From positions 1-9,543 of the forward strand of contig JAFLCR010000078.1 of NCBI GenBank assembly GCA_017302755.1: DNA of 9,543 nucleotides, read 5' to 3'. The notes under the pieces were generated by a model. It ran no database searches and was not told the DNA's origin. It saw nothing but the letters and a program-made list of their open reading frames with translations. Numbering within the stretch: the stretch's first letter is position 1; every line of letters starts with the position of its first letter. The stretch comes from Alphaproteobacteria bacterium (GTDB lineage Bacteria > Pseudomonadota > Alphaproteobacteria > Rickettsiales > JAFLCR01). Of this stretch, positions 1 to 5,686 are shown one piece after another. The position numbers and the translations under genes are program-made.

Positions 1-152
1 GGCATGGCGGCGTAAAGCGCTTCGGCGCGCGCTTCATCGATCAGCGTCATGCCGCCCTTGGCAATGGCGTGCGTGTTCAGAAAGTCGTCTCCGACATGGG
101 CAAGGACGTCAACGATGGCGTTGCCGATGGCGAGAATATCGTAAGCGGGCAT
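1..152 (-). CDS. PfkB-family sugar kinase, adenosine-kinase-like (N-terminal part only)
   Basis: This is the 5' end of a leftward gene that leaves the window; 50 codons are visible. The protein begins MPAYDILAIGNAIVDVLAHV and continues through an AKGGMTLID segment to LYAAM. The 'DILAIGNAIVDV' opening strand and the 'KGGMTLID' segment are typical of the PfkB/ribokinase fold, and in particular of alphaproteobacterial proteins annotated as adenosine kinase, which phosphorylate a nucleoside or sugar hydroxyl using ATP. The catalytic C-terminal GAGD-type motif lies outside the window, so the substrate cannot be judged. The ATG at 152 is preceded by a CAGGAA-type ribosome-binding sequence. Only 18 bp separate it from the kdsB stop, so the two are probably co-transcribed. 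The family call is fairly sure; adenosine specificity is an inference from resemblance. Confidence 0.8.
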   Translation of the reverse strand, partial: MPAYDILAIGNAIVDVLAHVGDDFLNTHAIAKGGMTLIDEARAEALYAAM

Positions 153-170
153 AGGAGTTCCTGAATAGAG

Positions 171-911
171 TTAAGGACGAAGGGAATCACGCGCCTGCGC
201 CAGATCTTCCGGCGTATCGACGCTGAGAGGAAAATGAGGGACGATGGCGATGGCGATGTGCATATCCGCTTCCAGGGCGCGAAGCTGCTCCAGGCTTTCA
301 CGTTTTTCAAGGGGCGAAGGCGGCAGCGACACGAATCGCTCCAGTGCCGTGCGGCGGTAAGCGTACAGGCCGATATGCTCAAAATAGGGACCGCCGCCGT
401 ACGGAGCGGTGGCACGGGTGAAGTAAAGGGCGCGGCCGGCATCGGCGTTGCGAAAGGAAACCACCGGTTTCACGACGTTCGGCAATGATTCGCGGCCCGG
501 TTTCGTGATGGGGCAGGCGAGGGTGCCGATATCCACGGAGGGGTCATCCAGGAGAGCGGCGGCGCGGCGGACGATGCCGGGGTCGATGCCGGGCATGTCG
601 CCCTGGAGATTGATGACGACGTCATGCCGGCCGTTCGGGTCGGCATGGGCCAGGGCGGCGTGGATGCGGTCCGAACCCGAGGGAAGAGCGGGGTCGGTCA
701 AAATGGCGTTTCCCCCCGCGGCCTCAATTACAGAAGCGATGCGCGGCGAGTCGCAGGCCACATGAACGGGGCCGAGTTCCGCCGCCACCGCCCGTTCCCA
801 TACATGCGCGATCATGGGCTTGCCATGGATATCGGCCAAGGGCTTTTCCGGCAGCCTTGAGGCTGCCAGCCGGGCAGGGATCAGCAGAATAGGGCGCATA
901 ACTAAGGCCAT
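171..911 (-). CDS. kdsB: 3-deoxy-manno-octulosonate cytidylyltransferase (CMP-KDO synthetase)
   Basis: KdsB activates KDO with CTP to give CMP-KDO and pyrophosphate, the cytoplasmic step that supplies KDO to the lipid A-core of LPS. The 246-aa product is close to the usual family length of about 245-250. Visible signatures are the nucleotide-binding N-terminus IPARLAASRLPEKPL (residues 11-25), PSGSDRI (77-83), NLQGDMP (101-107, the family's N-x-QGD-x-P motif) and VDTPEDL near the C-terminus (231-237). The start is uncertain: the ATG at 911 gives MALVMRPILLIPAR, while the ATG at 899 gives MRPILLIPAR, which is closer to the usual KdsB start. Neither has a strong Shine-Dalgarno sequence. The gene is divergent from cycM and followed 18 bp later by a PfkB-type kinase. 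The function is confident from motifs and length. Confidence 0.95.
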   Translation of the reverse strand: MALVMRPILLIPARLAASRLPEKPLADIHGKPMIAHVWERAVAAELGPVHVACDSPRIASVIEAAGGNAILTDPALPSGSDRIHAALAHADPNGRHDVVINLQGDMPGIDPGIVRRAAALLDDPSVDIGTLACPITKPGRESLPNVVKPVVSFRNADAGRALYFTRATAPYGGGPYFEHIGLYAYRRTALERFVSLPPSPLEKRESLEQLRALEADMHIAIAIVPHFPLSVDTPEDLAQARDSLRP

Positions 912-921
912 GGATATAACA

Positions 922-941
922 ATCGCCAGAGATTAGGCGAT
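922..941. promoter_or_regulatory. Inverted repeat in the kdsB leader
   Basis: ATCGCC (922-927) and GGCGAT (936-941) form a perfect 6-bp dyad around an 8-nt spacer, 11 to 30 bp upstream of the 911 start of kdsB. A further GGCGAT lies at 962-967. It could be an operator or a short 5' UTR hairpin. A 6-bp dyad can arise by chance, so this is weak support on its own. Confidence 0.25.
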
Positions 942-997
942 ATTGCCAAGGAAGCAAGCCGGGCGATTTTTCCTGTCCCAAGAAGCGTTCTTGCCAC

Positions 998-1026
998 TTG
1001 CCACATGCCTTGCGCCACAGTATAGC
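998..1026 (+). promoter_or_regulatory. Candidate sigma70 promoter for cycM
   Basis: TTGCCA (998-1003) matches the -35 consensus at 5 of 6 positions. After a 17-bp spacer, TATAGC (1021-1026) matches the -10 consensus at 4 of 6. Transcription would start near 1033, about 30 bp before the chosen cycM start at 1064. It lies in the divergent gap between kdsB and cycM, where a rightward promoter is expected. This is a sequence-only prediction. Confidence 0.55.
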
Positions 1027-1063
1027 TTGCCCGGAATATCCAATTGATTCATTGGAATGGCTC

Positions 1064-1612
1064 ATGGACGACTTAAAATGGAATAAGATTGCCGCCTCAG
1101 TGCTTATCGCTGGGCTGACGGCGATGCTGACGGGCGTGGTCACTGATGCGCTCTACAAGCCAGAAAAACACCTGGAACACCGAGGCTATACCATAGAAGG
1201 CGCCGAAGAGGCGGTCGCTCCGGGTGGCGCACCCAAGGTTGAGGTAAAACTCGATATTCCGGCGCTGATGGCCAAGGCGGATGCCAAGCTGGGAGCGGAC
1301 GTGTTCAAGAAATGCGTTTCCTGCCATTCCGTGGAGCAGGGCGGGCCTAATAAGGTTGGACCTAACCAATACGGCGTGGTTGGCGGTGTCGTGGGTCATA
1401 ACAAGGAATTCAGCTATTCCAAAGCCATGTCTGAAGCGCATGCAGCAGGCAAAAAATGGGATTACGAGGCGCTGTTCGCTTTCCTGAAGAGTCCCAAGCA
1501 GTATCTCCCCGGAACTAAAATGTCGTTTGCAGGCTTATCTAAGCCTGAGGACATTGCCAACGTGATCGCCTATATGCGGGAAAACGGAAGCACTGGATAC
1601 CCGCTTCCATAA
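1064..1612 (+). CDS. cycM: Membrane-anchored class I cytochrome c (CycM / cytochrome c552 type)
   Basis: This is a monohaem electron carrier held in the inner membrane with its haem domain in the periplasm. CycM-type proteins pass electrons from the bc1 complex to terminal oxidase. The 182-aa product starts MDDLKWNKIAASVLIAGLTA; residues about 8-27 form an uncleaved signal anchor, and 'NKIAASVLIAGL' is typical of alphaproteobacterial CycM. A linker containing APGGAPKVEVKLDIP leads to the haem site CVSCH (Cys84, Cys87, His88). GPNQYGVVGG follows, and GTKMSF supplies the probable axial Met153. The frame stays open upstream to an ATG at 998, but that codon overlaps the predicted -35 box and would add a non-hydrophobic extension before the anchor, so I prefer 1064. 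nfeD follows after 18 bp. The family is confident; the exact redox partners are inferred. Confidence 0.93.
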   Translation: MDDLKWNKIAASVLIAGLTAMLTGVVTDALYKPEKHLEHRGYTIEGAEEAVAPGGAPKVEVKLDIPALMAKADAKLGADVFKKCVSCHSVEQGGPNKVGPNQYGVVGGVVGHNKEFSYSKAMSEAHAAGKKWDYEALFAFLKSPKQYLPGTKMSFAGLSKPEDIANVIAYMRENGSTGYPLP

Positions 1613-1630
1613 ACAGGGAAAGGTCGGCCG

Positions 1631-2083
1631 ATGGAACATATCGCGTTGTGGTGGCTGGTGGCAGGCGCCGTCATGGTGGCCATGGAAGCCTTTGCCATCG
1701 CCGGTGTGGGCCTTCTCTTTGCGGGTTTCGGGGCGCTGAGCGTGGCGCTGATTGTCGAATCCAACATCGTGGATGAAACCAGCATTCTGGCCCAGATCGC
1801 CTGGTGGTGCACGATGACCGTGGTCTGGGCGGCGCTGCTGTGGCGCCCGCTCAAGCATTTTTACCGCCGTCCACCCAAGCAGGAATACAAGAACATGGTA
1901 GGCTCGTTCGCCACGGTGGGCAAGGGCGGCCTGGTGGCGGGTCAGGAAGGCGAAGTGCGCTGGTCTGGCACCATCATGCGCGCCCGCCTGGCACATGACG
2001 CACATGTCACGTCTCTGCCGGAAGGTGCGGAAGTCGTCGTTGTGGATGTACAGGGCGTGACGGTAATTGTTAAGGCGGCGTAA
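1631..2083 (+). CDS. nfeD: NfeD-family membrane protein (YbbJ-like short form)
   Basis: Short NfeD proteins partner SPFH/stomatin proteins in bacterial membranes; the E. coli pair is YbbJ-QmcA. The 150-aa product matches the YbbJ length of about 150. Hydrophobic segments lie at about residues 5-45 (a Gly/Ala-rich hairpin of two helices) and 53-72. They are followed by a basic RRPPKQEYKN stretch and a soluble C-terminal domain with VGKGGLVAGQEGEVRWSGT and EVVVVDVQGVTVIVKA, the beta-rich OB-fold pattern of NfeD. An AAAGG ribosome-binding sequence lies 7 bp before the ATG. Its TAA overlaps the ATG of the next SPFH fragment (TAATG), so the two were built to be translated together. No protease domain is present, unlike long NfeD proteins. 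The biochemical role of the short form is not well defined. Confidence 0.9.
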   Translation: MEHIALWWLVAGAVMVAMEAFAIAGVGLLFAGFGALSVALIVESNIVDETSILAQIAWWCTMTVVWAALLWRPLKHFYRRPPKQEYKNMVGSFATVGKGGLVAGQEGEVRWSGTIMRARLAHDAHVTSLPEGAEVVVVDVQGVTVIVKAA

Positions 2084-2280
2084 TGGCCGCTGCGCTTTTA
2101 GTGATAGTTGCCATGAGCTTGGTTTTTCTGAGCCAAAGCATCAAAATGGTGCCTATGCGGCAGGTGTGGAGCGTTGAAAGGCAGGGAAAGTTTCACCGCC
2201 GGCTGCTGCCTGGGTTAAATTTCATTATCCCTTTTTTTGAGCGTATTTCCTTTAAGGAGGAATCAAACTCGAAATCCTGA
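2083..2280 (+). pseudogene. Truncated SPFH/stomatin-like paralogue (N-terminal fragment)
   Basis: This 65-codon reading frame encodes a hydrophobic helix (residues 2-17), then IKMVPMRQVWSVERQGKF and PGLNFIIPFFERISFK. It then ends in an unrelated polar tail, EESNSKS. Residues 20-58 align without gaps to residues 23-61 of the full SPFH protein encoded just downstream, with about 20 identical positions of 39 counted by eye. The alignment stops abruptly, and nothing resembling the rest of the SPFH domain appears in any frame before 2381. A full family member is about 300 aa, so roughly four fifths is missing. The start overlaps the nfeD stop as TAATG, the arrangement expected of a genuine nfeD-partner SPFH gene. 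The simplest reading is a second SPFH gene cut short by deletion. A small retained membrane protein is possible, since the frame and start are intact. Confidence 0.65.
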
Positions 2281-2300
2281 TGGAGTAAACAGCGAAGCGC

Positions 2301-2328
2301 TTGCACCTGCTATATTTAGCCGCATAAT
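2301..2328 (+). promoter_or_regulatory. Possible promoter for qmcA
   Basis: TTGCAC (2301-2306) and CATAAT (2323-2328) are separated by 16 bp in the only sizeable gap (100 bp) of the cycM-to-trmL series. The -10 element matches consensus at 5 of 6 positions, but the -35 is weak. If real, it gives qmcA and yejA a promoter independent of cycM-nfeD, with a leader of about 45 nt. Confidence 0.35.
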
Positions 2329-2380
2329 GCAAGTGGCCTGCGAAGGCTTGCGCCCTGCACCACCATTAGAGGACTGAGCC

Positions 2381-3334
2381 ATGGATTTCTTTACCTTTTT
2401 CTTTTTGGCGATCGCTTTCATTTTTGCCCTCACTATCTGGAAGGGCGTCAAAATCGTGCCGCAGCAGCAGGCGTGGATTATTGAAAAACTGGGCCGGTTT
2501 GATCGTAAGCTTGAACCGGGGCTGAATTTCCTGGTGCCGTATATCGAACGCGTTTCCTATAAGCACTCGCTGAAGGAAGTGGCGCGCGATGTTCCCGGCC
2601 AAAGCGGTATTACCCGCGATAACGTAACGCTGGTGCTCGATGGCGTGATTTATTTCCGCATTGTCGATCCCGTGGCTGCGTCTTATGGCGTTGCCGATCC
2701 CGTTTATGCCGTGACGCAGCTGGCGCAGACCACCATGCGTTCGGAAATTGGCAAGCTTACAATGGATCAGACGTTTGAAGAGCGCGAAACACTGAACGCC
2801 AATATCGTGACCGCGATCAATCATGCGGCGCAGAGCTGGGGCATTCAGTGCATGCGTTACGAGATCAAGGACATCAACCCGCCCAATAGCGTGCTTAAAG
2901 CGATGGAGCTGCAGGTGGCCGCGGACCGTCAGAAGCGCGCGTCCATTCTCGAATCCGAGGGCAAGCGTCAGGCGCAGATCAACAACGCGGAAGGCTCCAA
3001 GCAGGAACTGGTGCTCAAATCCGAAGGCGCGATGACGGAGCAGATCAACAAAGCGAAAGGCGAAGCGGCGGCAATTCTCGCCGTGGCCGAAGCGACAGCG
3101 GGCGGCATTGAGAAAATCGCGTTGGCGATCACCAAGAGTGGTGGCGAGCAGGCGGTGGCTCTGCGCATCGCCGAACAATATGTGGAGGCATTCAAGAAAC
3201 TGGCGCAGGAAAGCACCACGGTGTTGTTGCCGAGCCAGGCGGGCGATGTTGGCGGCATGGTGGCGCAGGCGCTGACCGTGTTCGATCGTTTGCGTGAGCA
3301 GAAGGCTGCTCCTGGAGCTTCTCCCTGGAAATAG
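2381..3334 (+). CDS. qmcA: SPFH/Band-7 domain protein, QmcA/stomatin-like (paraslipin type)
   Basis: SPFH proteins of this type oligomerise on the inner membrane and organise lipid/protein microdomains, usually with a short NfeD partner. The 317-aa product is close to E. coli QmcA (305 aa). Residues about 3-20 (DFFTFFFLAIAFIFALTI) are an N-terminal membrane anchor. The SPFH domain follows, from VKIVPQQQAWIIEKLGRF (about 23-40) through PGLNFLVPYIERVSYKHSLKE and VTLVLDGVIYFRIVDP to YEIKDINPP. A long Ala/Glu/Lys-rich coiled coil begins near Met175 (MELQVAADRQKRASILESEG) and continues through repeated 'EG/AEA' segments to about residue 250. The C-terminus is short, ending in PWK. An AGAGGA ribosome-binding sequence precedes the ATG. 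The neighbouring nfeD supports the call, although a truncated SPFH paralogue lies between them. yejA follows after 9 bp. The family is confident; the subgroup name is by resemblance. Confidence 0.92.
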   Translation: MDFFTFFFLAIAFIFALTIWKGVKIVPQQQAWIIEKLGRFDRKLEPGLNFLVPYIERVSYKHSLKEVARDVPGQSGITRDNVTLVLDGVIYFRIVDPVAASYGVADPVYAVTQLAQTTMRSEIGKLTMDQTFEERETLNANIVTAINHAAQSWGIQCMRYEIKDINPPNSVLKAMELQVAADRQKRASILESEGKRQAQINNAEGSKQELVLKSEGAMTEQINKAKGEAAAILAVAEATAGGIEKIALAITKSGGEQAVALRIAEQYVEAFKKLAQESTTVLLPSQAGDVGGMVAQALTVFDRLREQKAAPGASPWK

Positions 3335-3343
3335 GCGATACAT

Positions 3344-5167
3344 ATGAGCATACGGCGAATTCTGGGTGGCGGGCTGGTGGCCCTGGTAGTGCTGTCTTCG
3401 GGGCATGCGTGGGCGCAGGAGACAACCACCTCGCACGGCCAGTCGCTTTTCGGAGCCTTGAAATATCCTGAGAGCTTTACCCATTTTGAATATGCGAATC
3501 CGGATGCGCCTAAAGGCGGAGAGGTGAGGCTGGCGGCGCTGGGCACGTATGACAGCCTGAACCCCTTTATCTTAAAAGGCATGGCCGCTGCGGGCATTGG
3601 GGGATTGTTCGAAACCTTGATGATGTCTTCGGAGGATGAGCCCTTCGCCCAATACGGGTTGCTTGCGGAAAGCGTTGAAATGCCCAAGGACAAGCACTGG
3701 GTCGCTTTTACCTTGCGCAAAGAGGCCAGGTTCCACGACGGTACGCCGGTAACCGCAGCGGATGTCGTATTTTCTTTTGAGATTCTTAAGGAAAAAGGCC
3801 AGCCTTTCTACCAGGCTTATTACAAGGATGTAGAAAAAATCGAGGCTTTGGACGAACGCAAAGTACGCTTCGTATTCAAGAATAATACGAACCGCGAGCT
3901 TCCGATGATTGCGGGGCAGATGCCCGTTCTTTCCAAGGCCTACTATCAAAAACATGCCTTTGACAAAACCTCGCTTGAGCCTCCGGTCGGCAGCGGTCCG
4001 TACAAGGTGGAAAAACTGGAACCAGGACGGAAGATCGTTTATCAGCGCGACCCGAATTACTGGGGAAAAGACCTTCCGGTGAATAAGGGACGCAATAATT
4101 TTGACCGCGTCATTTATGACTACTATCGTGACGAAACCGTGGCCGTAGAGGCGTTGAAAGCAGGAAACTACGATTTTCGCGCCGAAAACATCGCCCGTAT
4201 ATGGTCCACGAGCTACGACACGCCGGCGGTGAAAGAAGGAAGACTCAAGAAGGAAGAGATCCGTCATGAGATCCCGACGGGCATGCAGGCGTTCATTTAT
4301 AACATCCGCCGCCCCAAGTTCAGCGACCCTAAAGTACGGCAAGCGCTGGCCTATGCCTTCGACTTCGAGTGGAGCAACAAACAGCTTTTCAATAATTCCT
4401 ATGTCCGAACCAAAAGCTATTTCTCTAACTCCATGTATGCAGCCAAAGGGGTGCCGGGGCCGGAAGAGCTGAAACTGCTTGAGCCGTTGCGCGACAAGCT
4501 GCCACCAGAAGTGTTTACGGAGGAATATGCGCCTCCTAAAAGCGATGGATCGGGATCGAACCGTGAAGGGCTTCTCAAGGCGAAGGCTTTGCTCGAGGAA
4601 GCGGGCTGGCATATCAAAGAAGGCAAGCTTGAAAATAACAAAGGAGAAACGCTGCAGATCGAATTTCTGCTGAATTCTTCCGCGTTCGAGCGGGTGATCG
4701 GCCCGGTGATTCAGAATCTCAAGCGCCTGGGGGTGGCGGCGACCATGCGGGTGGTGGATGCAAGCCAATATCAGAAACGCATCGATGATTTTGACTTCGA
4801 CATGGCGGTGCATGTCTTCGGTCAGAGCAATTCCCCCGGCAATGAGCAGATCAATTACTGGCATTCGTCCAAAGCGGATGTCTCCGGCAGCGCCAATCTC
4901 ATCGGCATCAAAAATCCGGCAGTGGACGAGCTGGTGGACAAAATCGTCCATGCAAACAGCCAGGAAACCCTCGTGGCAGCATGCAAAGGGCTGGATAGGG
5001 TTTTGCTATGGAATCACTATGTGATTCCAAATTGGCATTTGCGTAGCTTCCGCATTATTTACTGGGATAAGTTTTCCAGGCCTGCCGTTAGCCCCAAATA
5101 CGCTCTTGGTTTCCCGGATACCTGGTGGTGGGACGAGGAGAAAGCGAAAAAGGCGCGCCCGAAATAG
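3344..5167 (+). CDS. yejA: Periplasmic peptide-binding protein of an ABC importer (SBP family 5, YejA-like)
   Basis: Family 5 solute-binding proteins capture oligopeptides in the periplasm and hand them to an ABC permease; YejA serves the YejABEF importer, known in E. coli for microcin C uptake. The 607-aa length matches YejA (about 600). Residues 1-24 are a Sec signal peptide (basic MSIRR, then a hydrophobic run, then AWA) with likely cleavage before Gln25. The mature protein has NPDAPKGGEVRLAALGTYDSLNPF, the YejA-type version of the family signature. FTLRKEARFHDGTPVTAADVVFSFE and the PPVGSGPYKVEKLEPGRKIVYQRDPNYWG block follow. The C-terminus carries the YejA-like PDTWWWDEEKA. The gene lies 9 bp after qmcA, and its TAG overlaps the GTG of trmL. 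No permease or ATPase gene adjoins it, so its partner must be elsewhere. Substrate specificity cannot be read from sequence. Confidence 0.92.
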   Translation: MSIRRILGGGLVALVVLSSGHAWAQETTTSHGQSLFGALKYPESFTHFEYANPDAPKGGEVRLAALGTYDSLNPFILKGMAAAGIGGLFETLMMSSEDEPFAQYGLLAESVEMPKDKHWVAFTLRKEARFHDGTPVTAADVVFSFEILKEKGQPFYQAYYKDVEKIEALDERKVRFVFKNNTNRELPMIAGQMPVLSKAYYQKHAFDKTSLEPPVGSGPYKVEKLEPGRKIVYQRDPNYWGKDLPVNKGRNNFDRVIYDYYRDETVAVEALKAGNYDFRAENIARIWSTSYDTPAVKEGRLKKEEIRHEIPTGMQAFIYNIRRPKFSDPKVRQALAYAFDFEWSNKQLFNNSYVRTKSYFSNSMYAAKGVPGPEELKLLEPLRDKLPPEVFTEEYAPPKSDGSGSNREGLLKAKALLEEAGWHIKEGKLENNKGETLQIEFLLNSSAFERVIGPVIQNLKRLGVAATMRVVDASQYQKRIDDFDFDMAVHVFGQSNSPGNEQINYWHSSKADVSGSANLIGIKNPAVDELVDKIVHANSQETLVAACKGLDRVLLWNHYVIPNWHLRSFRIIYWDKFSRPAVSPKYALGFPDTWWWDEEKAKKARPK

Positions 5168-5622
5168 TGCGGATTGCCCTGTATCACCCCGATATTCCCC
5201 AGAACGTGGGCGCGGTGCTTCGCATCAGCGCATGCTTTGGCGTGGGTGTGGACATCATCGGGCCATGCGGCTTTCCCTTTGATGATGCGCGCGTAAGAAG
5301 AGTGGCGATGGATTATATCCATCTTGCGGATTACTCCTATCATTCGTCCTGGGAGGCGTTCTTAAGCCAACACGACCAAAACCGCCTTGTGTTGATGACT
5401 ACCAAAGGCAGTGTGGCTTATACGCAGTGGCAATTCGGCGCCGGGGATATTTTGCTTTTTGGACGGGAATCGGCGGGAGTGCCCCAGGATATTCACGCGA
5501 TGTGCGACGCAAAAATACGTATTCCCATGAGGGAGGGAGCTCGTTCATTGAACCTTGCAGTCAGCGCGGGAATTGTGGTCTCGGAAGCATTGCGGCAGAT
5601 GGACGCGGGCAAAAAGAATTGA
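5167..5622 (+). CDS. trmL: tRNA (cytidine/uridine(34)-2'-O)-methyltransferase TrmL (SPOUT family)
   Basis: TrmL transfers a methyl group from S-adenosylmethionine to the 2'-OH of the wobble nucleotide 34 in specific leucine tRNAs, which helps decoding. From the GTG at 5167 the product is 151 aa, close to the usual 150-160. It opens MRIALYHPDIPQNVGAVLR, the typical TrmL start with Asn13 and Arg19. The trefoil-knot SAM-binding elements are LFGRESAGVP (97-106), IPM (119-121) and SLNLAVSAG (127-135). The frame is open further upstream to a GTG at 5125, but that would add a non-homologous MVGRGESEKGAPEI leader lying inside yejA. The 5167 start sits in TAGTG, overlapping the yejA stop by one base, which suggests translational coupling. 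The enzyme call is strong. Confidence 0.94.
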   Translation: MRIALYHPDIPQNVGAVLRISACFGVGVDIIGPCGFPFDDARVRRVAMDYIHLADYSYHSSWEAFLSQHDQNRLVLMTTKGSVAYTQWQFGAGDILLFGRESAGVPQDIHAMCDAKIRIPMREGARSLNLAVSAGIVVSEALRQMDAGKKN

Positions 5623-5647
5623 CGGTTTATTGTCATTTAAGTACATA
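5619..5647 (+). promoter_or_regulatory. Possible promoter for the unrecognised gene at 5687
   Basis: TTGACG (5619-5624, 5 of 6 to the -35 consensus) overlaps the trmL stop codon. TACATA (5642-5647, a poor -10 match) lies 17 bp downstream. The flanking DNA is clearly more AT-rich than the genes. The spacing is ideal but the -10 box is weak, so this is a tentative call. Confidence 0.35.
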
Positions 5648-5650
5648 GGC

Positions 5651-5680
5651 CATCCTTATAAAAGATATAAATAAAGGATG
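5651..5680 (+). promoter_or_regulatory. Hairpin over the ribosome-binding region of the 5687 gene
   Basis: CATCCTT (5651-5657) is perfectly complementary to AAGGATG (5674-5680), around a 16-nt AT-rich loop. The 3' arm contains the AAGGA Shine-Dalgarno sequence and the upstream alternative ATG at 5678. If transcribed, the folded form would hide the ribosome-binding site. No U-tract follows, so it is not a conventional terminator for trmL. Confidence 0.4.
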
Positions 5681-5686
5681 AGGGAT

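Noticed and set aside
2263..2377. Open +1 frame continuing from the SPFH fragment to just before qmcA, as if a frameshift restored the gene
   Set aside because: The encoded sequence (including PDGVNSEALAPAIFSRIM) has no similarity to the SPFH region expected there (SLKEVARDVPGQ and onward), so this is not a simple frameshift.
2366..3484. Long (372-codon) open frame on the minus strand
   Set aside because: It is the antisense shadow of the SPFH gene and the start of yejA; it has Arg/His/Leu-rich composition typical of reverse-frame translation and no known motif.
3572..4951. Long (459-codon) open frame on the minus strand
   Set aside because: It lies wholly inside yejA on the opposite strand; the translated product is rich in His/Arg/Phe with no recognisable domain, while the plus-strand frame is a clear full-length YejA-like protein.
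5125..5166. Extended start for trmL at the GTG at 5125
   Set aside because: It would add 14 non-homologous residues encoded within yejA; the GTG at 5167 gives the typical TrmL N-terminus and a TAGTG overlap.
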